In this document: one piece after another, positions 23,010 through 32,374 of the stretch
Position numbering within the stretch: position 1 is the stretch's first letter
How the letters are laid out: every line of letters begins with the position of its first letter
Assembly (NCBI GenBank): GCA_019925795.1
Contig: CM034311.1
Coordinates: 33,645,472 to 33,709,471, forward strand
Origin: Dendrobium chrysotoxum
Lineage: Eukaryota; Streptophyta; Magnoliopsida; Asparagales; Orchidaceae
Length of the DNA: 64,000 bases
Reading direction: 5' to 3'
The notes under the pieces: model-generated
The model's database searches: none
Seen by the model: the letters and a program-made list of their open reading frames with translations, nothing else
What the model was told of the DNA's origin: nothing
Position numbers and translations under genes: made by a program

Positions 23010-24052
23010 TGATGTATCGCCAAAAAATTATCTTGATTGGGCACGAATCTCGAGGAAAAACTCAAGTTGGAAACTTCAAAAATTAATTCGGAGACCATTT
23101 AAACTCCGATTTAAGCAAGCTTATAGTCGAACTGAGCGTCTCGGAAATACGAGCCCAACGACACCAAAGTCGACTCAATCCGAGCCCAAATGAGCCCAAA
23201 TCAAGTACCCGAAGTGCTGTTGGAAGCATCGAACAGCAATTTGAGTTACCAAACGGTCTCCGATTTTGACGAGCTTATAGTCGAATCGAGCGGCTCGACG
23301 AGACAAATCCAACGAGCCCAAGATCGCAGAATTCTGATATCATTAAGACCTTCAAATGCTTGATAAACGGTTCACGATCAAGGGATTTAATATCGGTCGT
23401 TCATCCGGATCACTCCTTATTTGCCCTTGATCCCTCATCTATTTACAGGCTATGCCACTCCAGAAAAACTATAAATAGCCCCTCATTTCTCTTAAGAGGG
23501 GACCCCAAGCCAAGAAGAGAAGAAGAGAAGGAAGAGAAGAGAAGCCTAGGAGGGAATAACTCCTCCTCGACCCCCGCCGGAACACCGCCGGAACTCCGCC
23601 GGAATACCGCCGGAACACCGCCGGAACACCACCGAAGCACCACCAGGCGCCCGAGGGACGCCGGAGCCCTGCCCGACACGGGAGCAACGTCGGAATTCTG
23701 CCCGACGCTAGAATTCTACCCGACGTCCGAGTGACGCCGGACTTCTTTCCAAGTGACGCCGGAATTCTGTCTGACGCCCGAGTAACGTTGGAACTCTGCT
23801 TGGCCTTGTAATTGATACTCATTGTAATCTGATCGTCCTGAAGTTAAAGGACGAGTCAGCCTCGTGTATTTCAAACAACACTAGTGGAACTTTTTCAACT
23901 GGGCGTGGCCCCCGTGGTTTTTCCCTTTTTCAGGGCTTTCCACGTAAAAATCCTGGTGTTTCTTTCACTCTTCTGTTTGTGTGCTGGATATACGTACAAC
24001 GCTGAGACGGAAATATTAAACTCTATCGCCGCGTATATTTGAGTCCGCAACA
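23010..24052 (+). repeat. 5' LTR of the gag-only element
   Basis: TG...CA ends. Contains the promoter near 23470, a run of ggaacaccgcc repeats (about 23577-23630) and a second repeat zone (cccgacgc...ggaattctgcc, about 23660-23790). Open frames in it are repeated exactly in the 3' LTR and are not genes. Confidence 0.93.
23469..23480 (+). promoter_or_regulatory. TATA box of the 5' LTR
   Basis: actataaatagcc followed by a C-rich stretch and purine-rich leader. The same box occurs in the 3' LTR at 29020-29031 and, inverted, in the solo LTRs at 18624-18634 and 59669-59679, so it is the family's conserved promoter. Confidence 0.75.
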
Positions 24053-24055
24053 GTT

Positions 24056-24071
24056 TGGCGCCGTCTGTGGG
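24056..24071 (+). other. Primer-binding site of the gag-only element
   Basis: TGGCGCCGTCTGTGGG begins three bases after the LTR. The first nine bases equal the complement of the 3' end of plant tRNA-Asp, and this phrase is commonly seen at this position in plant gypsy elements. The exact tRNA is inferred. Confidence 0.75.
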
Positions 24072-24103
24072 AAACAAATCCCACTATCCTAAGCACCACT
24101 TTG

Positions 24104-25675
24104 ATGGCCAACAGGCGTAGCAATCGCATCTTGGGAGCCTCCCGCTCCAATTCACATCAATCTCGGGATCAGTCTATGAATCATAGACCCCAAGTATCCG
24201 CCTCCTTTCATGCTGGGGGGCAAGACGCTATGGGAGAAGGAATTTCAGGACCGTCCATTGAAGACCGCATCAGGAAGATGGAGGAGTCTCAGAACGAGAT
24301 CCTACAACTCCTGCGAGAGACTCGACAACCGGCACTAGCACCACAGGAGGAGGTTCTTCTCCCTCGAGATCCACCACGTGTTGAAGCTGTTCAAATCGAA
24401 CATCTTCAAGACGAGATTCCTCTTCCTCCACTCAGGAGGCGTTCGCAGTCGCATCAAGATAATGAACTGGCTGATACAGCAAGTTCTACCCATCCTTCGC
24501 ACACAGGTCGGCAACCTCATATTCCTTTGGACCTTCCCGAAGAGTTAGCCCGACCACACATTGCTGAGCTCCCTCGCAATGCCCTTCGCCACGAACTGCG
24601 ACGATTGGTCCGAGAAGAGTTCCCTACAGGAGGCATAAGGCAACCCCTTCGTCAATGGGACTTGCAGGAGTCGTCACCCTTGACAGAAACTATTCTTCAA
24701 CACGCTATTCCGGCAGGATTTAAACTACCAAGCATCGATTCCTACGACGGGACATCCGACCCGTACGAGCACATCGATCATTACAGAACTATCATGCATA
24801 TCCAGCGAGCATCGGATGCACTCCTATGTCAGGTTTTTCCTGCTACCCTCAAGGGACAAGCACGAACTTGGTTCTATTCGCTTCCGTCTAGAACGATCCC
24901 TTCATTCAACAAAATGGCTAAAGTGTTCGTGGAACAGTTTGTAGCCAATCGAAGAATCACTAAGGATTCCTCCCACCTATCTGGAATCCGTCAGAATGAG
25001 GGAGAATCGTTGAAAGAGTATTTTCAGCGATTTTCTACTGAGGCTCGACAAATTCCGGGAGTAGATCCTGAATTATTGAGAGGAGTCTTTCTTGGTGGCC
25101 TCCGTCCTGGCCCCTTTTATTCGGCTCTTATGCGAGATACGGTTCATTCATACGCCGACCTGATTCATCGTGTGGAGGCACAAATCTCCGCAGATGAAGC
25201 CATAAATGCTCACAGAAAGCAGTTCGAGCAGACAAATGGGAAGCGCAAAGGTACTCCTGGGATGGATAATTCTTCCTTACAACGGAAAAAGCAAGGGAAT
25301 ATCAATCTATCTTCTAGGCCCCCATTACCACAACGAGAACCTCGGCAGGAGAAAGAGTACACTCCGCTCAACACATCTCAAGCAAATGTGTTAATGGCGA
25401 TTCAAGATCAGGACAAAGTGAAATGGCCGCATCCTTCGAAGCCAAATACAGGAAATCAAGACCAGTACTGTCACTTTCATCGTAGTCGTGGCCACACTAC
25501 TGAAGCGTGTCGGCAACTTAAGGATGAGATTGAAAGACTTATCCGCCAGGGCTATCTTCGACAGTTTATTGGGAACCCACCTACCCGAGAAGAAGCTCGC
25601 CCCACTGGGGGGCAAAATCAACAACAACAAAGACAACCATTGAATAATATTCAAATAGTTGGTGAGATTGAGTAA
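24104..25675 (+). CDS. gag: Intact retrotransposon Gag polyprotein, 523 aa
   Basis: Capsid/nucleocapsid protein that would form the cytoplasmic particle and package element RNA. I use the ATG at 24104 (MANRRSNRILGAS), since the codon at 24101 is TTG. Residues 1-180 are a polar, low-complexity N-terminus with a heptad-like stretch (IEDRIRKMEESQNEILQLL). About 205-350 is the retrotransposon gag domain (GTSDPYEHIDHYRTIM, LKGQARTWFYSLP, SFNKMAKVFVEQF, GESLKEYFQRFS, LRGVFLGGLRPGPFYSALM). Near 455-475 a zinc-knuckle-like motif reads C-x2-H-x4-H-x4-C (YCHFHRSRGHTTEACRQLK), the form usual in the Tat-type gypsy branch. It ends in TAA with no pol frame behind it. The frame has no defects, which fits the identical LTRs. 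Confidence 0.93.
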   Translation: MANRRSNRILGASRSNSHQSRDQSMNHRPQVSASFHAGGQDAMGEGISGPSIEDRIRKMEESQNEILQLLRETRQPALAPQEEVLLPRDPPRVEAVQIEHLQDEIPLPPLRRRSQSHQDNELADTASSTHPSHTGRQPHIPLDLPEELARPHIAELPRNALRHELRRLVREEFPTGGIRQPLRQWDLQESSPLTETILQHAIPAGFKLPSIDSYDGTSDPYEHIDHYRTIMHIQRASDALLCQVFPATLKGQARTWFYSLPSRTIPSFNKMAKVFVEQFVANRRITKDSSHLSGIRQNEGESLKEYFQRFSTEARQIPGVDPELLRGVFLGGLRPGPFYSALMRDTVHSYADLIHRVEAQISADEAINAHRKQFEQTNGKRKGTPGMDNSSLQRKKQGNINLSSRPPLPQREPRQEKEYTPLNTSQANVLMAIQDQDKVKWPHPSKPNTGNQDQYCHFHRSRGHTTEACRQLKDEIERLIRQGYLRQFIGNPPTREEARPTGGQNQQQQRQPLNNIQIVGEIE

Positions 25676-26021
25676 TGCTGCAACTTGAACCTTTGTGTTA
25701 GTAATACTACTTGTCATGTGTCACCATGTATCTCTTCTATGATCAGTAGGATGTCATTCTAATGTCCTTAGTATTTCTACCAAGTCGAATGATGTGGTTG
25801 TCCCTATATGTATCTCTTCTGTTGTATAAGGGAATTATTGTCTTACAGTAATATAATGTGTTGTTCATCCAGTTTTGATATTGTCTCTTTCTTTAAAAAG
25901 AATACAAATGACAGTGAAAAACTACTGACAAATATAGTCTCTTTATCCTTGATTCGAGAAATATGCAGTCTTTATTACTTCTCAATCACTGGAAGATCGA
26001 TCCCAGGGGGATTCGATCCGG

Positions 26022-26400
26022 CCTCTTCCATACAGGTTAACGTCGTCGAGCAAAGGCTCCGACATACAACCTCGGACAGGTCTCACATCCTTGGTGGATT
26101 CTCCCGACCTCTTCCATACAGGTTAACGTCGTCGAGCAAAGGCTCCGACATACAACCTCGGATAGGTCTCACATCCTTGGTGGATTCTCTCGACCTCTTC
26201 CATACAGGTTAACGTCGTCGAGCAAAGGCTCCGACATACAACCTCGGATAGGTCTCACATCCTTGGTGGATTCTCCCGACCTCTTCTATACAGGTTAACG
26301 TCGTCGAGCAAAGGCTCCGACATACAACCTCAGATAGGTCTCACATCCTTGGTGGATTCTCTCGACCTTTTTCATACAGGTTAACGTCATTGAGCAGGGC
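26022..26400. repeat. 86-bp tandem repeat, about 4.4 copies
   Basis: The phrase cctcttccatacagg starts at 26022, 26108, 26194, 26280 and (variant cctttttcatacagg) 26366, an exact 86-bp period. Each unit contains ttaacgtcgtcgagcaaagg and acatccttggtggattctc. Weaker copies extend to about 26550. This is not CRISPR, since units are contiguous with no unique spacers. Confidence 0.93.
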
Positions 26401-27039
26401 TCTGACATACAACCTCATATAGGTCAAATGTCATTGGATGATGTCTTGTATCCCAATCATTGGAAGATCATTCTTGGGGAGATTTAATCTAACATCTTCC
26501 CTTAACGTCATCAAGCAAGGGCTTTGACTTACAGTCTCAGATATGTCAAACATCCTAAAAGGATGTCTCTCACATTCGTTCAAACTAATAATACATCAAA
26601 AGCACAAAGCATGTCTTACAGATGCAATAACAATTCAGGTCCCTCAAGGGGACAAATCCTCATTTCATATACAATATCACTGGAGTTACATAAATTCAGA
26701 TTCAAATATACATTTCTTCTCGCCAGCAGTTGAAATCAAAAGGTACACTGGTGACACTCATACAAGCTAGTATCATCCAGTAACAAGTAACTTTAACACA
26801 GTCAAATATCCTTGGTGGATTTTAGTGATTTCTCCCTTGCTGCACGCAAGCATCTCCTACAACTGCTCCTTTAAAGAAAGGACATAACTGGATCATCATC
26901 AGACCTCCACTCAGTTGACAGTGTTAGTGTATTGCCAGAATATTGGCATGTCACACTACTTCGGCCTTTTGATTCAGTAATATCTAATGTTGGCACACTT
27001 CAGTATGGATGAATATTGCCTTAACACAATGTTACTGGA

Positions 27040-27610
27040 CGCCGGCCATCATCTGCCCGTCGCCAGACCCTCGTCGAATTTCTACCCAACGTTGTATTTC
27101 TGCCAGTTGCGTGACTTGCCTCGGATATCTACCCGACGTTGCACTTATGCCCGTCGAGGGACTTTCATCGGACTTCTACCCGATGACGAGCTTCTTCCCG
27201 TTGCTGGGTCTCCGCCAGTCGCCGGACTTTCGTTGGAATTTTGCCCAATATTTTCGTCGGACTTCTGCCCGACACCGTACTTCCACTCGACGCAGGACTT
27301 CTGCCAATCGCGGGACTTTCGTCAGACTTCTGTCTGACACCGAACTTCCTCCCGTTAAAAGACTTCTGTCAGTCGCGTGACTTTCGTCGAACTTCTACCC
27401 GACGCCGGACTTATGCCCGTCGTCGGACCCTCGTCGGATTTCAACCCGACGCTGTAATTCTTCCCGACGTCGGACTTCTGCCCGTTGCCGGATGTTCGTT
27501 GGGCTTCTACCCGACACCAAATTCCTACCCGTCGTAGGACTTCTCCCCGCCGACGGATTTTTGTCGGAGTTCTACCCGACGCCATACTACTTCCCGACGC
27601 CTGACTTCAG
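27040..27610. repeat. Minisatellite: cccgacgccggacttctgcc type
   Basis: Degenerate 20-35 bp units alternating cccgacg/cccgtcg with ggacttctacc and ggactttcgtcgg. The same unit family, inverted, fills 59160-59560 of the solo LTR on the minus strand, and a few units are in the LTR itself (23660-23790). Confidence 0.85.
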
Positions 27611-27678
27611 ACCATCTTCAGACTCCCTCCGACTAACATCTCACCTCCACATGAAGGAATGAAAAAGAAAAGAAATTT

Positions 27679-27990
27679 CTAACTCCTGTACAAGAGGAGG
27701 GGCGTTGTCTCAAGTAGGGAAAATCACCTACTGAATAGCAACGGAATGCCTCAACTGTCAGAAAGCCAGAATGAGAGAAAAAAGAGGGAAAACCGCTAAC
27801 TTCTGTGCAAAAGGAGGGGCGCCGAGTTAAGTAGGGAAAATCATCTACTCAAAAACGGCGGAAGGCCTCAAAATGCCAGAAACTAGAGGGGAGAAGAGAG
27901 GAATACTCTAACTTCTGCGCAAAGGGAGGGGCGCCGAGTTAAGTAGGGAAAGTCACCTACTCAAAAACGGCGGAAAGCCTCAAAATGCCA
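27679..27990. repeat. Tandem repeat of about 112-116 bp, three copies
   Basis: Copies start ctaactcctg (27679), ctaacttctg (27795) and ctaacttctg (27907). Each has gaggggcgccgag, aagtagggaaa and cctactcaaaaacggcgg with little variation in the last two. Confidence 0.88.
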
Positions 27991-28197
27991 AAAGCCAGAG
28001 GGAGAAAGGAAGAAGGGGCGAGTTTCTCCTAGGCCCTGGGGGTCTATTTATATTATTTTTGAGGGGGGGGGGAGGATTCCAAAATTTTATTAAATTCCCT
28101 GAATTTTTTCAAATTTTTCGGAATTTTTTGGGATTTTTTCGGAATTTTTTTGGCCCCGCCATTTTTAAAAAAATAAAAAAAAAAATTTTTTTAAAAA

Positions 28198-28330
28198 AGG
28201 GTAACCGCGCGGTTCTGCGCGGTTCCGCGCGCGCGGACGCGCCGATTGGCGCGGGCGCCGCCGCAGGCGGCGGCGGCAGGCGGCGGCCGCCCGGCCGGCC
28301 GGTTCGGCCGCCTACGCGTTCCCGGGCTCC
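28198..28330. other. GC-extreme block in the retrotransposon
   Basis: Nearly all G and C (gcgcggttccgcgcgcgcgg, then ggcggcggcggcaggcggcg), flanked by an A/T homopolymer zone (28160-28197). The open frames through it (28059-28745 and the reverse) are composition artefacts. Confidence 0.8.
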
Positions 28331-28544
28331 GATTTTGGCCCCGGACGGTCCAAATTCGACGTTTTTGGGGTCCCCGGACACGTTTTTCGACGTTCCGGAC
28401 TCAATTTTGACACTTTCGGAGCTCAACGGGGCCTCTATGATCAAGTTCGAGCAAACATTTGATTTTTGGAACGCAATTTTTTGCAATTCGGCCAATGCAA
28501 AATGCCGGAACAAGTATTTTCGGACTCGTGAAGCTTCGACGTCC

Positions 28545-28561
28545 GAAAATAGGGGGGCAAC
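28545..28561 (+). other. Polypurine tract before the 3' LTR
   Basis: aaataggggggcaac lies directly before the tgatgtatcg of the 3' LTR, where plus-strand DNA synthesis is primed in LTR elements. Confidence 0.75.
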
Positions 28562-29604
28562 TGATGTATCGCCAAAAAATTATCTTGATTGGGCACGAAT
28601 CTCGAGGAAAAACTCAAGTTGGAAACTTCAAAAATTAATTCGGAGACCATTTAAACTCCGATTTAAGCAAGCTTATAGTCGAACTGAGCGTCTCGGAAAT
28701 ACGAGCCCAACGACACCAAAGTCGACTCAATCCGAGCCCAAATGAGCCCAAATCAAGTACCCGAAGTGCTGTTGGAAGCATCGAACAGCAATTTGAGTTA
28801 CCAAACGGTCTCCGATTTTGACGAGCTTATAGTCGAATCGAGCGGCTCGACGAGACAAATCCAACGAGCCCAAGATCGCAGAATTCTGATATCATTAAGA
28901 CCTTCAAATGCTTGATAAACGGTTCACGATCAAGGGATTTAATATCGGTCGTTCATCCGGATCACTCCTTATTTGCCCTTGATCCCTCATCTATTTACAG
29001 GCTATGCCACTCCAGAAAAACTATAAATAGCCCCTCATTTCTCTTAAGAGGGGACCCCAAGCCAAGAAGAGAAGAAGAGAAGGAAGAGAAGAGAAGCCTA
29101 GGAGGGAATAACTCCTCCTCGACCCCCGCCGGAACACCGCCGGAACTCCGCCGGAATACCGCCGGAACACCGCCGGAACACCACCGAAGCACCACCAGGC
29201 GCCCGAGGGACGCCGGAGCCCTGCCCGACACGGGAGCAACGTCGGAATTCTGCCCGACGCTAGAATTCTACCCGACGTCCGAGTGACGCCGGACTTCTTT
29301 CCAAGTGACGCCGGAATTCTGTCTGACGCCCGAGTAACGTTGGAACTCTGCTTGGCCTTGTAATTGATACTCATTGTAATCTGATCGTCCTGAAGTTAAA
29401 GGACGAGTCAGCCTCGTGTATTTCAAACAACACTAGTGGAACTTTTTCAACTGGGCGTGGCCCCCGTGGTTTTTCCCTTTTTCAGGGCTTTCCACGTAAA
29501 AATCCTGGTGTTTCTTTCACTCTTCTGTTTGTGTGCTGGATATACGTACAACGCTGAGACGGAAATATTAAACTCTATCGCCGCGTATATTTGAGTCCGC
29601 AACA
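28562..29604 (+). repeat. 3' LTR of the gag-only element
   Basis: Same length and, by eye, the same sequence as 23010-24052. Directly preceded by a polypurine tract and followed by the actct duplication. Confidence 0.93.
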
Positions 29605-29609
29605 ACTCT
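29605..29609. repeat. Right 5-bp target duplication (actct)
   Basis: Identical to 23005-23009. It marks the 3' boundary. Confidence 0.9.
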
Positions 29610-29824
29610 AATCTATCAAATAATGAACACATAAATTAAACAGTCCAAGGAATTGTGAACTGTCATGTCTCGTATCTGTTTCAAGAGAATGACGTTTGTA
29701 TTTGTAGTGTTCGCTTGTTCGATATGCAAACCAGCTTTGAATGTTTAATACGATTCTTATTACTATTACGTGGCTTTATAACAGATGGCTCTCGTAACGA
29801 GACGTTTTTAATTTTTAGGGAGAC

Positions 29825-29929
29825 ATTTAGGTTAATTAAGCAAATTCATTCAAATATCACAATAAGACTCAAACTCAAAGCCTAGTTGGTAAACCAAACT
29901 CCCAACCAATAGATCAAAGTGAATTGTGT
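29825..29929 (-). mobile_element. tRNA-like SINE copy
   Basis: On the minus strand the order is a box-A-like stretch (tgatctattggttggg, plus 29901-29916) followed by a box-B-like stretch (ctttgagtttgagtctt, plus 29863-29879). Copies at 31455-31890 and 43031-43140 share this arrangement. RNA polymerase III promoter elements in this order and spacing indicate a tRNA-derived SINE. Termini are approximate. Confidence 0.6.
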
Positions 29930-29937
29930 CTTGTCAT

Positions 29938-29961
29938 CATGGGCGGATCCAAGGTCAGGCA

Positions 29962-30008
<47 letters not shown>

Positions 30009-30540
30009 ATTGTTTATTATATGATTCTTTAGATAATTTATTCTCCTTCATGTATTTTTTAGTCTTTATTATAAGGATTTTTAGGCAATTGTTTCCCCTA
30101 AAAGTTTTAAAATACTATGGTCTTTAGAAAAATGTCCCAACATAATTAAATACATTATGTAGAGATGTTATTGTTAGTGAACGATGAACCAAATACAAAG
30201 AGAAATAGTAAAGAGAATCTAACAATATCCTTACAACCAAAATTTGTTCTGGGGGCGTTGCCCCTGGAAATCCCCGCAGAGGCGCTACCCCCGGAAACCC
30301 CCATGCAGGGGCGCTGCCCCTTGACCCCATGACCTGATCGGGCAGGTTGAACCTCGCCAAGGGGCGCTACCCCCTTGGACCCCCAACATATTTGCGAAGC
30401 GTACAACGATGAACAAATAGGGGTCAAGAGGCAACGCCCTCAGAATAAATTTTGGTTGTAAGGATATTTATGAAAAAAAATTTCTACATTTTTACTTATA
30501 AATTTGCCCCCCCTGAAAATTAAGGTTGAATCCGCCCCTG
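29938..30540. mobile_element. Non-autonomous hAT element carrying a 45-base G run
   Basis: The left end catgggcggatccaagg and right end ttgaatccgcccctg are inverted relatives. The 8-bp duplications cttgtcat (29930-29937) and tttgtcat (30541-30548) match at 7 of 8. Inside, an 'aggcaggggg' motif has expanded to 45 consecutive Gs. The corresponding place at the right end is only seven Cs (30506-30513). The core has GGGGCGxTACCCCC-type repeats. No coding frame is real. Confidence 0.82.
29962..30006 (+). repeat. Poly(G) tract, 45 bases
   Basis: Uninterrupted G from 29962 to 30006. Length may be affected by assembly or sequencing of homopolymers. Confidence 0.85.
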
Positions 30541-30556
30541 TTTGTCATGAGACTTA

Positions 30557-30673
30557 GAACAGCTTTTTTGTTGGATTCTAAAACAGTTTTTTAGTATAAA
30601 AATTTTGTGAATTAAAAATTTTGTACTAAAAAACTATTTTAGAAAGCATAAAAAAAGCTGTTCCAAACGAACC
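30557..30673. mobile_element. Tourist-like MITE, first of three in tandem
   Basis: TTA at 30554-30556 and 30674-30676. The right end gctgttccaaacgaacc is intact and the left end lacks the terminal ggttcgtttg. Core agtataaaaattt/aaattttgtact is palindromic. Confidence 0.7.
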
Positions 30674-30676
30674 TTA

Positions 30677-30795
30677 GACTTCGTTTGAAACAACCTTCGT
30701 ACTATTTTATAAAGCAGCTTTTGTATTGAATTAAAAATTTTAATACTAGAAAACTACTTTACAAAGCATTAAAAAAGTTGTGTCAAAAGGAAGCC
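30677..30795. mobile_element. Tourist-like MITE, second of three in tandem
   Basis: Starts gacttcgtttgaaacaacc right after TTA (30674-30676) and ends tgtcaaaaggaagcc before TTA (30796-30798). It shares each TTA with its neighbours. Confidence 0.75.
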
Positions 30796-30798
30796 TTA

Positions 30799-30887
30799 GG
30801 GTTCATTTAGGATAGCTTTTTTCTTACTTTATGAAATAATTTTAAAAAATAATTTTAGAAAATAATAAAAAAATTATCTCAAATGCC
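30799..30887. mobile_element. Tourist-like MITE, third of three, internally deleted
   Basis: Starts gggttcatttaggatagc and ends ttatctcaaatgcc, flanked by TTA (30796-30798 and 30888-30890). Only 89 bp, because one half of the palindromic core is missing. Confidence 0.7.
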
Positions 30888-30890
30888 TTA

Positions 30891-31454
30891 TTTTAAAAAA
30901 AAAAATAAGCGGTTAGTTGAGACAAATCAGCCGAAAGTTGTAGATTATACATAGCCATTACTTTTATTGATTGGTCTCATTATAAACAGATTATTATACA
31001 TTAGATATAATAAAATTTGACAAGCAACTTCATATTCATTTTCATTGGCCTTGCTTTCACGTACCAAAAATTTTCCTATTTTATATAAATATTATTTATA
31101 TGATCTCGACTGTTTCTTTTATCCCAAGATGAATCTTTATTTGCTCACTCCATTAGTCTTTAGTCTTTAGTATTTACGAGTATTCACATTTTAGCGGCAA
31201 CAAAGAGTATAGTTTTATTTGGCACACTTTGCTTTATTCTTCGATATGCAGACGTGGCGTCAATTTCGTTACAATAGCTGAAATTTGAAGCGTGTTAGGA
31301 ACTTGGTGCTTGAATATTTTCACGATCTTACATAGATGGATGCAATTTTCTAACAAAAATTCAAGTCGTTACACGTTTCTCGTGAATACCGATAATAACA
31401 GAATTTTCAAATATTTCTGTTTTTTTTTTGTTTGTGGCTTCTGAGCCAATTAGA
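30891..31454. other. AT-rich intergenic DNA
   Basis: No gene seen. Confidence 0.45.
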
Positions 31455-31890
31455 GGCATACTTGCTCGCAAATCACATACACAAGCTTCAAATTAGGGCT
31501 GTCAATTGGGTCACGGGTCGAGCTCGGGTCAAATCCGGAACTATCCCGACACTAGTTAACCAAACCTATTTTTACAAACGGGTCAGGTATTTCAACCCAG
31601 ATCCGACCCGCGGACATGGCAACATCGACAACGGCAACGTCGTCATTCGTCAGCGGGACATGACTCACGCGAAGAGACACGCAACTCGATGTGACGGCGA
31701 CGTAGGCAAACGCGGTTTGTGAGGGTCAATCCGGGTCATCCCGAACCCGATCCGTTTCTCAAACGGGTTGACCATAATCTGGAATTTTCTGATCAGGTTC
31801 GGATTGAGTTTTCAGGTAACTTAAATCAAACTCAAGACCGATTTATTGGTAACCAAAGGTTCCAACTAACAGATCAAAGTGAGCTGTGTA
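31455..31890 (-). mobile_element. SINE copy split by a hAT fragment
   Basis: The pieces at about 31455-31493 (gcaaatcacatacacaagc) and 31825-31890 (ggttccaactaacagatcaa, agtgagctgtgta) together match the SINE at 43031-43140. The intervening sequence is hAT-derived (31494-31820). Confidence 0.5.
31494..31820. mobile_element. Decayed non-autonomous hAT, 1495 family
   Basis: Starts tagggctgtcaattgggtc with the CGGGTCG/ACCCGAACCCGATCC subterminal motifs of the hAT at 1495. The right terminus has decayed (gattgagttttcaggta). A GC-rich core carries gacaacggcaacgtcg. No exact target duplication is left. Confidence 0.6.
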
Positions 31891-31925
31891 TTCCAATTAA
31901 TTGTTTAGGGTTTAGGAATATTTGA

Positions 31926-32366
31926 GCTATCAAATTCAACAGCACAAACCAAGATACTAAATCAAGTAAAAAGCCATCCAAATCATATAGTTTTTTGTAT
32001 AAAAAAATTATAAAATTAGTGAGAAAAGAAGAATAAAATAAGTTTTCTATTATCATAGACATAACAGTTATTAGATTTGTACTGAAATTAATGTAATAAT
32101 TAATTATCATAGATAATATTTATCTCAATGTAAATTGAATGACTATTCAACATATCTTAATGTAAAATTCTTTTCTGGAGATGGGTCTCAAAATACTGAA
32201 AATTTTAATATTTTATGTGCAACACTCATAGACATTTTTAATATCAAATATATCACTCATATATTTCATTCATAGTACCCATACCATCATAAAAATTTTA
32301 ATAATTTATTATTTACACCAATATTTGATCTATGGATGATAGATATTAAATATTAAAATTTTAAAT
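31926..32366. other. AT-rich intergenic DNA
   Basis: No gene seen. Confidence 0.45.
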
Positions 32367-32374
32367 ATTAAATA

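Larger units (their letters stand above)
25676..28545 (+). other. Noncoding internal region of the gag-only element
   Basis: About 2.9 kb with no protein-coding frame that I can support. Three tandem-repeat blocks (26022-26400, 27040-27610, 27679-27990) and a GC-extreme block (28198-28330) fill it. At 28038-28056 the phrase gggggtctatttatatt is an inverted version of the family's LTR TATA region, suggesting that part of an inverted LTR was captured here. Confidence 0.7.
23010..29604 (+). mobile_element. Young gag-only LTR retrotransposon (TR-GAG-like), Ty3/gypsy
   Basis: Two 1043-bp LTRs (23010-24052, 28562-29604) start tgatgtatcgcc and end gtccgcaaca, and I found no difference between them by eye. 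A perfect 5-bp target duplication, actct, lies at 23005-23009 and 29605-29609. After the 5' LTR comes a TGGCGCC primer-binding site, then one intact gag (24104-25675), then 2.9 kb with no coding sequence but three tandem-repeat blocks, and a polypurine tract. No protease, reverse transcriptase, RNase H or integrase is present. This plan matches the terminal-repeat retrotransposons with a GAG domain described in plants. Replication would need pol from an autonomous gypsy element. Identical LTRs point to a very recent insertion. Confidence 0.93.

Noticed and set aside
23360..23822. Open frames of 78-124 codons inside the LTR, repeated at 28912-29374
   Set aside because: They lie wholly in the LTR downstream of the TATA box and consist of ggaacaccgcc repeats. 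There is no gene family.
26022..26400. CRISPR-like regular repeat spacing
   Set aside because: The 86-bp units are contiguous and nearly identical throughout. There are no unique spacers, and the genome is a plant's.
28059..28745. 228-codon plus-strand frame and 134-codon reverse frame
   Set aside because: They cross the GC-extreme block, the polypurine tract and the 3' LTR boundary. No domain is present, so they are composition artefacts.
29863..29916. Functional tRNA gene
   Set aside because: Box A- and B-like motifs are present but no cloverleaf or acceptor stem can be formed. The repeated occurrence fits a SINE.
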